Shown: positions 22,867-30,225 of the stretch, in pieces
Numbering within the stretch: the stretch's first letter is position 1
How the letters are laid out: each line of letters starts with the position of its first letter
Origin: Fibrobacterota bacterium
Lineage (GTDB): Bacteria > Fibrobacterota > Fibrobacteria > UBA11236
Direction of reading: 5' to 3'
Length of the DNA: 41,409 nt
NCBI GenBank assembly: GCA_023249635.1
Contig: JAHFCH010000030.1
Location: forward strand, 1-41,409
Program-made: the position numbers and the translations under genes
Notes under the pieces: generated by a model
What the model was told of the DNA's origin: nothing
The model's input: the letters and a program-made list of their open reading frames with translations, nothing else
Databases searched by the model: none

Positions 22867-25419
22867 TCAATCCGACTTGCCGGGCGCGATCTGTCGCGCC
22901 TCCGCGCCCATTTCGATAGGCACCGGAACCGCGTTCCAGATATCGCGGTTGTATTCCAGGATGGTCCGATCGGACGAGAACTTGCCCATGCGCGCCACGT
23001 TGAGGATGGCTTTGCGGGTCCATTGATCGTAATCGGTATACAGCTCCGAGACCTTCTGCTGGCAGGCGACGTAGTCGCTGAAATCCGCCATCAGCATGTA
23101 CTCGTCCTTGAAGATCAGGTTGTCCACCAGCGGGTTGAACAAGGTCGGCTCGTCCGGGCTGAAATAGCTGGTGCGGAACAGTTCCATCACCGCCATCAGG
23201 CGCGGATCCTTGTCGATATACTCCAGCGGGTTGTAGCCGCCGGCGCGGCGGGCCATCACCTGCTCGGCGGTAAGGCCGAACAGGAAGAAATTGTCAGCGC
23301 CCACCTCTTCGCGGATCTCGATGTTGGCCCCGTCCAGGGTACCGATGGTCAGCGCTCCGTTGATGGAGAACTTCATGTTGCCCGTACCGCTGGCTTCCTT
23401 GCCGGCGGTGGAAATCTGCTCCGACAAATCGCTGGCCGGGAAAATCTTCTCGGCCAGGGAAACGCGATAGTCTTCCAGGAACAGCACCTGCAACAGGTCG
23501 CGGGTATCCGGATCGGAATTGACCACGTCGGCCACGGCATTGATGAGCTTGATGACCAGCTTGGCCATGAAATAGCCCGGAGCCGCTTTACCGGCGAAAA
23601 TGAAGGTGCGCGGCACGATTCCGCGGCCGCGGCCCGACTTCACCTCGTTGTACAGGTGGATGATGTGCAGCACGCTCAGCAACTGGCGCTTGTACTCGTG
23701 GATACGCTTGATCTGCACGTCGAACAGGGTGTTCGGATTCAGGATCACGTCTTTGGTATTGCCCACGTATTCGGCAAGCCGCTGCTTGTTCTCGAACTTC
23801 ACCTTCTGCCACTTCTTCACGAAGGCGGTATCCTGCGCGAACGGCTCCAGCTTGCGGATCTGGGAGAAATCCTTGACCCAACCATCGCCGATATGCTCGC
23901 TGATCAGCGCCGAGAGGCCCTTGTTGGCCTTCTTCAGCCAACGCCGCGGGGTGATGCCGTTGGTCTTGTTATTGAATTTCCCGGGGGACAGGTCGTAGAA
24001 ATCCTTCACGACCAGGCTTTCCAGCAGATCGGTGTGGAGCTGGGCCACGCCGTTAACCGAGTGCGAGCCTACGATGGCCAGGAAGGCCATGCGCACGGTG
24101 CGGTTCTCGCCCTCTTCGATGAGGGACATGCGCTTGAGGCGCTCCACGTCCCCGGGGTATTTCCAGGAGACCTGCTTGAGGAAGCGGTAATTGATCTCGA
24201 AAATGATCTGCAGATGGCGCGGCAGCAGGCGGCCGATGAGATCGACGGACCACTTTTCCAGCGCCTCGGGCAGCAGGGTATGGTTGGTGTAGGCGAACAC
24301 CTTGTTGGTGATCTCCCATGCCTGCTCCCACGAGAAGCCCTCGATATCCACCAGGATGCGCATCAATTCGGGGATGGCGATGGTGGGATGGGTGTCGTTC
24401 AATTGCAGGTGCACCTTTTCGGCCAGCAGGCTGCAATCCTTGTGGTATTTCTTATGCCGGCGCAGCATATCGCCCAGGGTGGCCGCGCACATGAAGTACT
24501 GTTGCTTAAGCCGCAGCTCCTTGCCGTTCATGGACGTATCGTTGGGATACAGCACCTTGGAGATGCTCTCCGCCAAGGCGATGTCCTTGCTGGCTTCCAG
24601 GTAATCGCCGCTATTGAAATAATGCAGCCCGAATTCGTCCGCCGACTTGGCCGACCATAGGCGCAGGGTGTTCACGGTCTTGTTGCCGTATCCCGGAATG
24701 GGGGAATCGTACGGGCAGGCGAGCACGTCTTCCGTGTCCACCCATTCGAACACCACGTTGCCTTGCGGATTCTTACGCGTTACCACGCGGCCCTTGAACT
24801 GCACCGTTACCGTGTATTCCGGCCGGGGGATTTCCCAAGGATTGGTCAGCCGCAGCCAGTTGTCCGGATTCTCGTGCTGGAAACCATTCTTGATGGTCTG
24901 ATGGAACATCCCGTAATCGTAACGGATGCCGTAGCCGTAGGCGGGTAATTGCAGGGTAGCCATGGAATCGAGGAAGCAGGCGGCCAAACGCCCCAGGCCG
25001 CCGTTGCCCAGGCCGGCCTCCAACTCCATGTTGCGGATCTCTTCCATGTCCAGGCTCAGATCATAAACCGCCGACTCCACCACTTCTTCCAACCCCAGGT
25101 TGAGAATGGCGTTGCCCAGGGTGCGGCCCATCAGGAATTCCATCGACAGGTAATAGATCCGCTTCACGTCCTGGCGGTAGTAGGTATGCTGGGTCTGGAT
25201 CCAGCGCTCGATCATCTTGTCGCGCACCGCGAAAGCGACGGCGAGATAGCGATCGTAAGCCGTAGCCGAGTATTTGTCTTTGCCTAAGGAGAGTTGCAGA
25301 TGCCGGAAGAACGCCGCTTGGAATAATTCCTTGGCTTCCTTCAAGTCCGCCGGATTTTCGGGGGCTAAAGCGCCGTTCGAGGACGATTCGGCAGGGGTCT
25401 TCACTTGGGTTTTCGGCAT
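22867..25419 (-). CDS. glgP: Glycogen/starch phosphorylase
   Basis: The 850-residue enzyme releases glucose 1-phosphate from glycogen or maltodextrin in the cytoplasm. It is collinear with bacterial phosphorylases: ELEAGLGNGGLGRLAACFLDS near residue 120, QLNDTHPTIAIPELMRIL in the middle, GKFNNKTNGITPRRWL, and the pyridoxal-phosphate site EASGTGNMKFSINGALTIGTLDGANIEI near residue 680, whose lysine should carry the cofactor. Length is normal. An in-frame TTG at 25440 would add seven residues, but the ATG at 25419 is preferred. It heads a probable operon with the PRPP-synthetase-like and glycosyltransferase genes. The 205-226 bp gap to the divergent gene at 25646 must contain promoters for both; I saw no convincing hexamer pair. 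Confidence 0.95.
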   Translation of the reverse strand: MPKTQVKTPAESSSNGALAPENPADLKEAKELFQAAFFRHLQLSLGKDKYSATAYDRYLAVAFAVRDKMIERWIQTQHTYYRQDVKRIYYLSMEFLMGRTLGNAILNLGLEEVVESAVYDLSLDMEEIRNMELEAGLGNGGLGRLAACFLDSMATLQLPAYGYGIRYDYGMFHQTIKNGFQHENPDNWLRLTNPWEIPRPEYTVTVQFKGRVVTRKNPQGNVVFEWVDTEDVLACPYDSPIPGYGNKTVNTLRLWSAKSADEFGLHYFNSGDYLEASKDIALAESISKVLYPNDTSMNGKELRLKQQYFMCAATLGDMLRRHKKYHKDCSLLAEKVHLQLNDTHPTIAIPELMRILVDIEGFSWEQAWEITNKVFAYTNHTLLPEALEKWSVDLIGRLLPRHLQIIFEINYRFLKQVSWKYPGDVERLKRMSLIEEGENRTVRMAFLAIVGSHSVNGVAQLHTDLLESLVVKDFYDLSPGKFNNKTNGITPRRWLKKANKGLSALISEHIGDGWVKDFSQIRKLEPFAQDTAFVKKWQKVKFENKQRLAEYVGNTKDVILNPNTLFDVQIKRIHEYKRQLLSVLHIIHLYNEVKSGRGRGIVPRTFIFAGKAAPGYFMAKLVIKLINAVADVVNSDPDTRDLLQVLFLEDYRVSLAEKIFPASDLSEQISTAGKEASGTGNMKFSINGALTIGTLDGANIEIREEVGADNFFLFGLTAEQVMARRAGGYNPLEYIDKDPRLMAVMELFRTSYFSPDEPTLFNPLVDNLIFKDEYMLMADFSDYVACQQKVSELYTDYDQWTRKAILNVARMGKFSSDRTILEYNRDIWNAVPVPIEMGAEARQIAPGKSD

Positions 25420-25645
25420 TGTGGTTCCCGTTGCTGGCAATTTAGAACAAAAGCACCTATCCGGGAGGAAGTTTACAATAGGCCCGGTCCATAATCCGTT
25501 CTTATTTGTCGATGAGTGGCAGCCATACGTTGCGCATTGCGGCCATTTATCCGGTTTTTAAATTAAACTGTCCATTATTCCAGACCAAGCAAAGCATGTT
25601 CCGAACTTGGGATAGCCGGAAAGGATTCGCGGATAAACCGCACGT

Positions 25646-26443
25646 ATGACGGAGAAAATCGACCTTCCGCAACAGTTGCATTCACTTGGTTTGGTGAAAC
25701 GTACCTGGCCGGAAACCCTGGCAGCCATCAAGGCCGCGCTCCCGCCCGCGGACTTGGAAAAGTTCACGCGCGCCCACAAGAATTTCGTGGCCTACCGCAG
25801 CGAAACCACCCTCTCGCGGTTTTACGGAACTGTTTTTTCCTTGGGCATCCAAGCCCTCGTAAACGGTTATCGCTACGGGCGATTGCTGCAAGTGCTTGAA
25901 GATCTGCTTCCGGCCCTTACCCCCGGTATGAAAGTCCTGGATGTGGGCGCGGGCGGCGGTTACATCGCCACCTTGGCCATGCGCCATCGCTCGCCAGCGG
26001 CCTATTATGTCCAGGACAATTGCGCCGCGGTGCGCGACGAATTGACCGCCCAAGGCTTCACCGTCCTCCCCCACCCCGCTCCGGCGACCGCTCCCATCCA
26101 AGGCGGATTCGATCGCATCCTTTGCGTAGACAGCGTAGGCGAACTCAACGGCGATGACGACGGCCAACTGGCGCGTCCTGGCGGCGTGCCGGAAGCGGAA
26201 TTACCGGAGCAGATGGAAGAGCGGTACGGCTTCGCGCAGAAACTGGAAGCCTGGAAGCCTTTCCTTGCCCGCGGCGGTCGCATATTGCTGTGGGAACCTT
26301 TCAACTTTCCGGATGCGTACCGCGCGGTCGGGAGCTATCTGGGCCGAAAGGGCTGGAACGCGGAAGTGGCGAATCCGGCTGCGAGCCGATACCATTTATC
26401 CCTGTCGGCGGAAAACCCCGGCCCGGCCGAGCAGGCGCCATGA
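25646..26443 (+). CDS. Class I SAM-dependent methyltransferase-like protein
   Basis: The 265-residue protein has a helical N-terminal part (about 1-85) and then a Rossmann-like core with methyltransferase motif I as KVLDVGAGGGYIATLAM (about 95-110), a weaker motif II (AYYVQDNC), GGFDRILCVDSVGEL as the motif III-like strand, and FLARGGRILLWEPFNF as a post-core strand. The fold assignment rests mainly on motif I. The substrate is unknown. Its stop overlaps the start of the MTHFR-like gene as ATGA, so the two are translated together and probably act on one pathway, perhaps transferring a one-carbon unit. It is divergent from glgP. Confidence 0.7.
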   Translation: MTEKIDLPQQLHSLGLVKRTWPETLAAIKAALPPADLEKFTRAHKNFVAYRSETTLSRFYGTVFSLGIQALVNGYRYGRLLQVLEDLLPALTPGMKVLDVGAGGGYIATLAMRHRSPAAYYVQDNCAAVRDELTAQGFTVLPHPAPATAPIQGGFDRILCVDSVGELNGDDDGQLARPGGVPEAELPEQMEERYGFAQKLEAWKPFLARGGRILLWEPFNFPDAYRAVGSYLGRKGWNAEVANPAASRYHLSLSAENPGPAEQAP

Positions 26444-27390
26444 GCCTGATGGAATCGCTTAGGCAGAGGCGCTCGGGACTCCGCTTCTACGGTTTGACCC
26501 CGCCGAAGCGGGATCAGGATCCTGCCAAGTTCAGGGGCATCGCCGAACGCCAGATGGAGCGGATCAAAGCGTTGGCGCCGGACGGTTTGATCCTCTACGA
26601 TTTACAGGACGAAGCGGGAAGGACTACCAGCCCGCGACCCTTTCCGTTCCTACCCACCTTGGAACCGTCGCGGTACGCCAGGGAGCAATTGGCGGAATTG
26701 AACATTCCCCGGATCCTTTACCAGTGCGCCGGCAATCATAGCCGGACGGATTTCCTCGCCTGGGCGGACCGATTGGATCCGGAACGCGACGCCTGCGTAC
26801 TGGTAGGCGCGCCCGCGGCTTTATCCTCGAAGGCGACTGAGGCAGCGGATCGGGATTCCCCGCTTAGCCTTTCCGCCGCGACCGCGCTCCTTCGCGAACG
26901 GCAGCCGAAGACTTGCCTGGGCGGTGTGGCGATCGCGGAACGCCACGTGCGTAAGCAGGACGAGGGCGCCAGGCTGCTCGCGAAATATTCGCAAGGTGCC
27001 CGATTTTTCATTTCCCAGACCATCTACGACTCCGGCGCCAGCAAAGCGCTGCTCGCCGACTATGCCCTGCGGTTCCAATCGGCCGGGGTCGCCCCGGTCC
27101 CGTTCATCCTCAGTTTCAGCCCCTGTGGATCGCTAAAGACCATGGAGTTCATGAAATGGTTGGGAATCGCGTTTCCGGAAGGCTTGGAACGCGACCTCCA
27201 GGAAAGCCGGGACATCCTGGCCGCCTCGATGGATGCGGCCGTACAAGCCTTCGCCGAGATCCGGTCTTTCGCGGCGGAAAAGTCCATTCCCATCGGTATC
27301 AACGTGGAAAGCGTGGCGGTCCGCAAAGAGGAAATCGAGGCCTCTTGCGTCCTGTTCCGCAGGCTCTCCCTCGCGCTAGCGAAGAAATAG
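26440..27390 (+). CDS. MTHFR-like TIM-barrel protein lacking the usual catalytic acids
   Basis: The start is the ATG at 26440 inside the ATGA overlap, giving 316 residues. The protein aligns by eye with methylenetetrahydrofolate reductase: YGLTPPK (17-23) stands where MetF has FEFFPP, and FFISQTIYD (189-197) matches the strand with the folate-binding glutamine. However, Glu28 of Escherichia coli MetF appears replaced by glycine, and the RGD motif holding Asp120 reads LVGAPA (121-126). GLILYDLQDE and RPFPF are further conserved-looking segments. It could therefore bind a folate or flavin but catalyse a different step. Coupling with the methyltransferase-like gene supports a one-carbon role. 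A divergent but true reductase is still possible. Confidence 0.7.
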   Translation: MSLMESLRQRRSGLRFYGLTPPKRDQDPAKFRGIAERQMERIKALAPDGLILYDLQDEAGRTTSPRPFPFLPTLEPSRYAREQLAELNIPRILYQCAGNHSRTDFLAWADRLDPERDACVLVGAPAALSSKATEAADRDSPLSLSAATALLRERQPKTCLGGVAIAERHVRKQDEGARLLAKYSQGARFFISQTIYDSGASKALLADYALRFQSAGVAPVPFILSFSPCGSLKTMEFMKWLGIAFPEGLERDLQESRDILAASMDAAVQAFAEIRSFAAEKSIPIGINVESVAVRKEEIEASCVLFRRLSLALAKK

Positions 27391-27442
27391 CCGGATTCCT
27401 ATATTTATCCCCGAATTAAAACCATAAGTCAGGAGTGTTCCC

Positions 27443-28036
27443 ATGGCCGTTCTCGTCAATAAGCAAGCGCCCGAATTCAAAGCCGAAGCCGCCACCGGCG
27501 GAAACGCCTCGGTGAAGGATTTCACCCTGTCGCAGTTCAAGGACAAGAAGTACGTGGTGCTGTTCTTCTACCCCCTCGACTTCACCTTCGTCTGCCCCAC
27601 CGAAATCCATGCCTTCCAGGATCTTCTGGGCGAGTTCGAATCGCGCAACGCCCAGGTCGTCGGCGTGTCGGTCGACTCCGTGAACAGCCACCAGGCCTGG
27701 CTCCGCACCCCCAAGAACGACGGCGGCATCCAAGGCGTCACCTACCCCATCATCGCCGACCTCACCAAGTCCATCTCGCGCGACTACGACGTGCTCGATG
27801 AAGCCGTGGGCATCACCTACCGCGCCACCTTCATCATCAACAAAGAAGGCAAGGTCATGGCGCAGAACATCAGCCATCGCCCCATCGGACGTTCGGTGGA
27901 AGAGGCCCTGCGCCTGCTCGACGCCGTGCAGTACAACGAGCAGCATGGGGAAGTATGCCCGGCCGGTTGGACCAAGGGCAAGAAGGCCATGAAGGGCAGC
28001 AATGACGGCGTGCGCGCCTTCTTCAGCGGCAAGTAA
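27443..28036 (+). CDS. ahpC: Typical 2-Cys peroxiredoxin AhpC
   Basis: The 197-residue protein reduces hydrogen peroxide and organic peroxides. The peroxidatic cysteine is in FTFVCPTEI (about residue 52) and the resolving cysteine in HGEVCPAGW (about residue 170). GRSVEEALRLLDAVQ and the overall length are typical of the AhpC/Prx1 group. The C-terminus ends AFFSGK, lacking the eukaryotic YF motif. No ahpF is next to it, so reduction is probably by a thioredoxin or a distant AhpF/AhpD. AGGAG precedes the ATG. The coding sequence is strongly C/G-biased at third positions, in keeping with high expression. Two hairpins follow, the second a real terminator. Confidence 0.95.
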   Translation: MAVLVNKQAPEFKAEAATGGNASVKDFTLSQFKDKKYVVLFFYPLDFTFVCPTEIHAFQDLLGEFESRNAQVVGVSVDSVNSHQAWLRTPKNDGGIQGVTYPIIADLTKSISRDYDVLDEAVGITYRATFIINKEGKVMAQNISHRPIGRSVEEALRLLDAVQYNEQHGEVCPAGWTKGKKAMKGSNDGVRAFFSGK

Positions 28037-28081
28037 GCGGCGCCACATGTGAAACGGCCAAGGGCCGCATCACCTGTGCGC

Positions 28082-28116
28082 GCATATCCGAAATGGCTCC
28101 GCCACTTCGGATATGC
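28082..28116. other. Hairpin without T-run downstream of ahpC
   Basis: Positions 28082-28092 (GCATATCCGAA) pair with 28106-28116, and an inner TGGC/GCCA pair extends the stem beyond one A-C mismatch, leaving a TCC triloop. No T-run follows. It lies between ahpC and the terminator at 28155, so it would be part of the ahpC 3' untranslated region and could protect the mRNA end. Confidence 0.6.
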
Positions 28117-28154
28117 AGAGGAAACAAAGGGATTCGTCCTCGTAGGCCTCATGT

Positions 28155-28187
28155 AAAACCCGCTCCGGATTCCGGGGCGGGTTTTTT
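28155..28187. terminator. Bidirectional terminator between ahpC and the tail-tube-like gene
   Basis: AAAACCCGCTCCGGA pairs with TCCGGGGCGGGTTTT (one T-G wobble), followed by TT on the plus strand, while the A-run on the left gives a T-run on the minus strand. It serves ahpC on the plus strand. The last T overlaps the stop codon of the convergent gene, so it may serve that gene less well. Confidence 0.85.
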
Positions 28188-28705
28188 CATGAACCCGAAA
28201 CCGGCTCCAGGCTCAGGCCCTCATGCACGATCTCGACCACCTCTTCCGCGGGCTCCGCGCTCCCTGCCGCCAGCAAAGGCACTTCCCAACGGCAGGGCCA
28301 TCCCTTGCGGAACACCCAGTGGGCCGCCAGTTCGCCGTTGGCGGTGAAGATGAAAATGTGGCCATCACGGCGCTGGGGGTTACCGTCGATGATGGATTGC
28401 CGCCAGCGCCACAGTCCGCTGAGCAAGGGATCATACGGCCGTTTCAGGATCAACCGCGCGCCTTTGAGCGGGCCGGCAACCTGGACCGGGACGCCGTCTT
28501 CATCGGCGTTCACCACTTCCGAGGCCGATGTCAGGCCTTCCACGGACTGGAATACGGCTTGGGTCACGCCCTCGATTTCGATCTTGATGGTAAACGGACC
28601 CGTGGTTGCGGTCCGATACGGGACCTCACGATGGGCGGCCAGGCCGACAGTCGCCGAACCCAGTAGGATCAACGAAGCCAGCGACAGTGAGCCTGTACGA
28701 AGCAT
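28187..28705 (-). CDS. Exported phage/CIS tail-tube-like (T4 gp19 family) protein
   Basis: The 172-residue product resembles the inner-tube proteins of contractile tails and injection systems (T4 gp19, Afp1/Pvc1). The match runs from FTIKIEIEGVTQAVFQSVEGL (38-58), through LILKRPYDPLLSGLWRWRQSIIDG (85-108) and RRDGHIFIF, to GWPCRWEVPLL (135-145) and VVEIVHEGL (156-164). Unlike those proteins, it begins with a signal peptide (MLRTGSLSLASLILLGSATVGLA), so it should reach the periplasm or beyond. AGGAGG lies 4 nt before the ATG. No sheath, baseplate, spike, ClpV or tape-measure gene is near. It may be a domesticated tube fold forming rings or filaments outside the cytoplasm; this is inference. 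The fold assignment is from remembered family consensus. Confidence 0.75.
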   Translation of the reverse strand: MLRTGSLSLASLILLGSATVGLAAHREVPYRTATTGPFTIKIEIEGVTQAVFQSVEGLTSASEVVNADEDGVPVQVAGPLKGARLILKRPYDPLLSGLWRWRQSIIDGNPQRRDGHIFIFTANGELAAHWVFRKGWPCRWEVPLLAAGSAEPAEEVVEIVHEGLSLEPVSGS

Positions 28706-28890
28706 AAATCCTCCTGACCTGAAAGCGCCCTATAACAATAATCATTTGGACGCAGGAAAGGATGGAACCGGTTCACCCACGTGATCCGCAACACGTGCAA
28801 CCGCCAATGTGCTAATGGGATGTCCCAGGGTCGGGCCCCGGAAAGCGAGCAGGGACGGGGCCTTACGGCACGCAGGGCCCCAGCGGTGGA

Positions 28891-29727
28891 CTAGATGCGG
28901 ACGCTGTCCACGGCCGTCAGGATGATGCCCTTACAGCCGAGTTTGGAAAGGGAATCCATGATGCGCTGGCTTTCCCGCTTCTTGATCATGGCCTTCACCG
29001 AAAACCAGGAAGACTTCTCCAGGGACATGACCGTCGGCGATTCGATACCCGGGGTAATCGCGCAAGCCTGTTTCAGCAGGGCTTCGGGGGCATCGTACTC
29101 CACCATCATGTATTCCTGCGCCAGCAGCTTGCCTTCGATGCGGCTCTTGAGGGTCAATACCTCGTCCTGGCCTTCGCGCCCGGGATGGGCGAACAAGGCA
29201 GCTCGCGACTCGAACAACGGTTCCCCGATGATGCGCAAGCCGGCCTGCTTCAAGGTGGTGCCGGTCTCGACGATATCCACGATGGCATCGGCGATGCCGA
29301 GCTTGATGGAGATTTCCACGGCGCCTTCGAGCTCCACCAAGGGGTTGCCCGGCAGCTTGCTTCCCACGATGTTCGGGAAGGAAGTCGCGATGCGCATGCC
29401 CGTGAGATCCGCCAGGCCCTTGGCCTTATGCATTTCCGGAACCGCGGCGCACAGCTTGGAGGCGCCATAGCTCAGGTCGACCAGGCAGGCGGGAGCCACG
29501 CCTTTTTCCGCCACGAAATCCTTACCGGTAATGCCGGCGTCGAGGATGCCGTTGGCCACGTACAGGGGAATGTCCCCCGGGCGGAGGAAATAGAATTCCA
29601 CCTGATTCTCGGAATCGAACGTGCTCAGCGAGCGCAACGATTTGCTCACCCGATAACCGCAGGCGGCCAAAATGTCCATGGTCGGTTCGAAAAGCTGGCC
29701 CTTGTTGGGAAGCGCTACTTTGATCAT
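28891..29727 (-). CDS. hisG: ATP phosphoribosyltransferase, long form
   Basis: HisG joins ATP and PRPP in the first step of histidine synthesis. From ATG 29727 the protein is 278 residues, starting MIKVALPNKGQL. It has DAGITGKDFV, IVGSKLPGNP and the PRPP-binding DIVETGTTLKQAGL. The C-terminal domain of the long form is present (about 205-278, including the segment WFSVKAMI), which binds histidine for feedback inhibition, so no HisZ is needed. Its start overlaps the hisE stop as ATGA. Only these two his genes are here, so the pathway is split across the genome. The 185-bp gap after it shows nothing recognisable. Confidence 0.95.
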   Translation of the reverse strand: MIKVALPNKGQLFEPTMDILAACGYRVSKSLRSLSTFDSENQVEFYFLRPGDIPLYVANGILDAGITGKDFVAEKGVAPACLVDLSYGASKLCAAVPEMHKAKGLADLTGMRIATSFPNIVGSKLPGNPLVELEGAVEISIKLGIADAIVDIVETGTTLKQAGLRIIGEPLFESRAALFAHPGREGQDEVLTLKSRIEGKLLAQEYMMVEYDAPEALLKQACAITPGIESPTVMSLEKSSWFSVKAMIKKRESQRIMDSLSKLGCKGIILTAVDSVRI

Positions 29728-29984
29728 AAACGCGCGTAAACCTCTTCCAGGGTCAGGCCCTGCTCCGCCATCATGCAGGCGACGTAATACAACACTTGCG
29801 ACAGCTCCAGCGCCGCGGCATCCTTGCCCTCGAAACGCGCCGCCATCCAGGCCTCCGCGGCCTCTTCCACCAGCTTCTTGCCGATGCCATGCGCGCCCTT
29901 TTCGAACAGCGCGGTGGTGGATTTGCCCGCGGGCATCTCCCGTTTCCGCTCTTGCGCTAGGCGCACCATCTCCTCGAAAGTCAT
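29724..29984 (-). CDS. hisE: Phosphoribosyl-ATP pyrophosphatase
   Basis: This 86-residue protein hydrolyses phosphoribosyl-ATP to phosphoribosyl-AMP, step two of histidine synthesis. It has the MazG-like helical pattern with KLVEEAAEAWMAA, GKDAAALELSQVLYYVACMMAEQGLTLEEVYARL, including the acidic metal-binding residues. Length is normal for a stand-alone HisE, without a fused HisI. It is translated ahead of hisG with a 4-bp overlap. No strong ribosome site precedes the ATG. The upstream 241-bp gap carries an unusual nested inverted repeat at 30136-30182 but no histidine-rich leader peptide. Confidence 0.92.
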   Translation of the reverse strand: MTFEEMVRLAQERKREMPAGKSTTALFEKGAHGIGKKLVEEAAEAWMAARFEGKDAAALELSQVLYYVACMMAEQGLTLEEVYARL

Positions 29985-30135
29985 GGGCTAAAGCATAGAA
30001 AAATCGCCACAAAACCCTTTAATGCAAGGGGAATGGGCGCCTCGGGCGCACTCTAAAGCGGCACTGGCGCTACCTGGGGGCTTCCGCGAATGCGTCCAGG
30101 GGTGGCGGGGCCGGCTCCGAGCGAGACACAACCCC

Positions 30136-30182
30136 CTGTAATGTCATTGCCATTACAGGCTCGGTAATTACAATGACATTAC
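30136..30182. promoter_or_regulatory. Nested, mutually exclusive inverted repeats upstream of hisE-hisG
   Basis: GTAATGTCATTG (30138-30149) and CAATGACATTAC (30171-30182) form a perfect 12-bp inverted repeat with a 21-nt loop. CTGTAATG (30136-30143) and CATTACAG (30151-30158) form a perfect 8-bp repeat with a 7-nt loop. Both use GTAATG, so only one hairpin can form at a time. A palindrome GTAATTAC (30164-30171) lies inside. It sits about 150 nt upstream of hisE and 44 nt after the previous gene's stop. It could be an RNA switch, a protein-binding operator or a repeat remnant. Confidence 0.6.
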
Positions 30183-30225
30183 TTCGCGAGCGGGTCTTGT
30201 CCGGGGGGGCCGGCGTCCCAGGGTC

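Noticed and set aside
28187-28705. Part of a prophage or contractile injection system cluster
   Set aside because: Both neighbours are housekeeping genes (ahpC, hisG), and no sheath, baseplate, spike, terminase, portal or integrase is present in the window.
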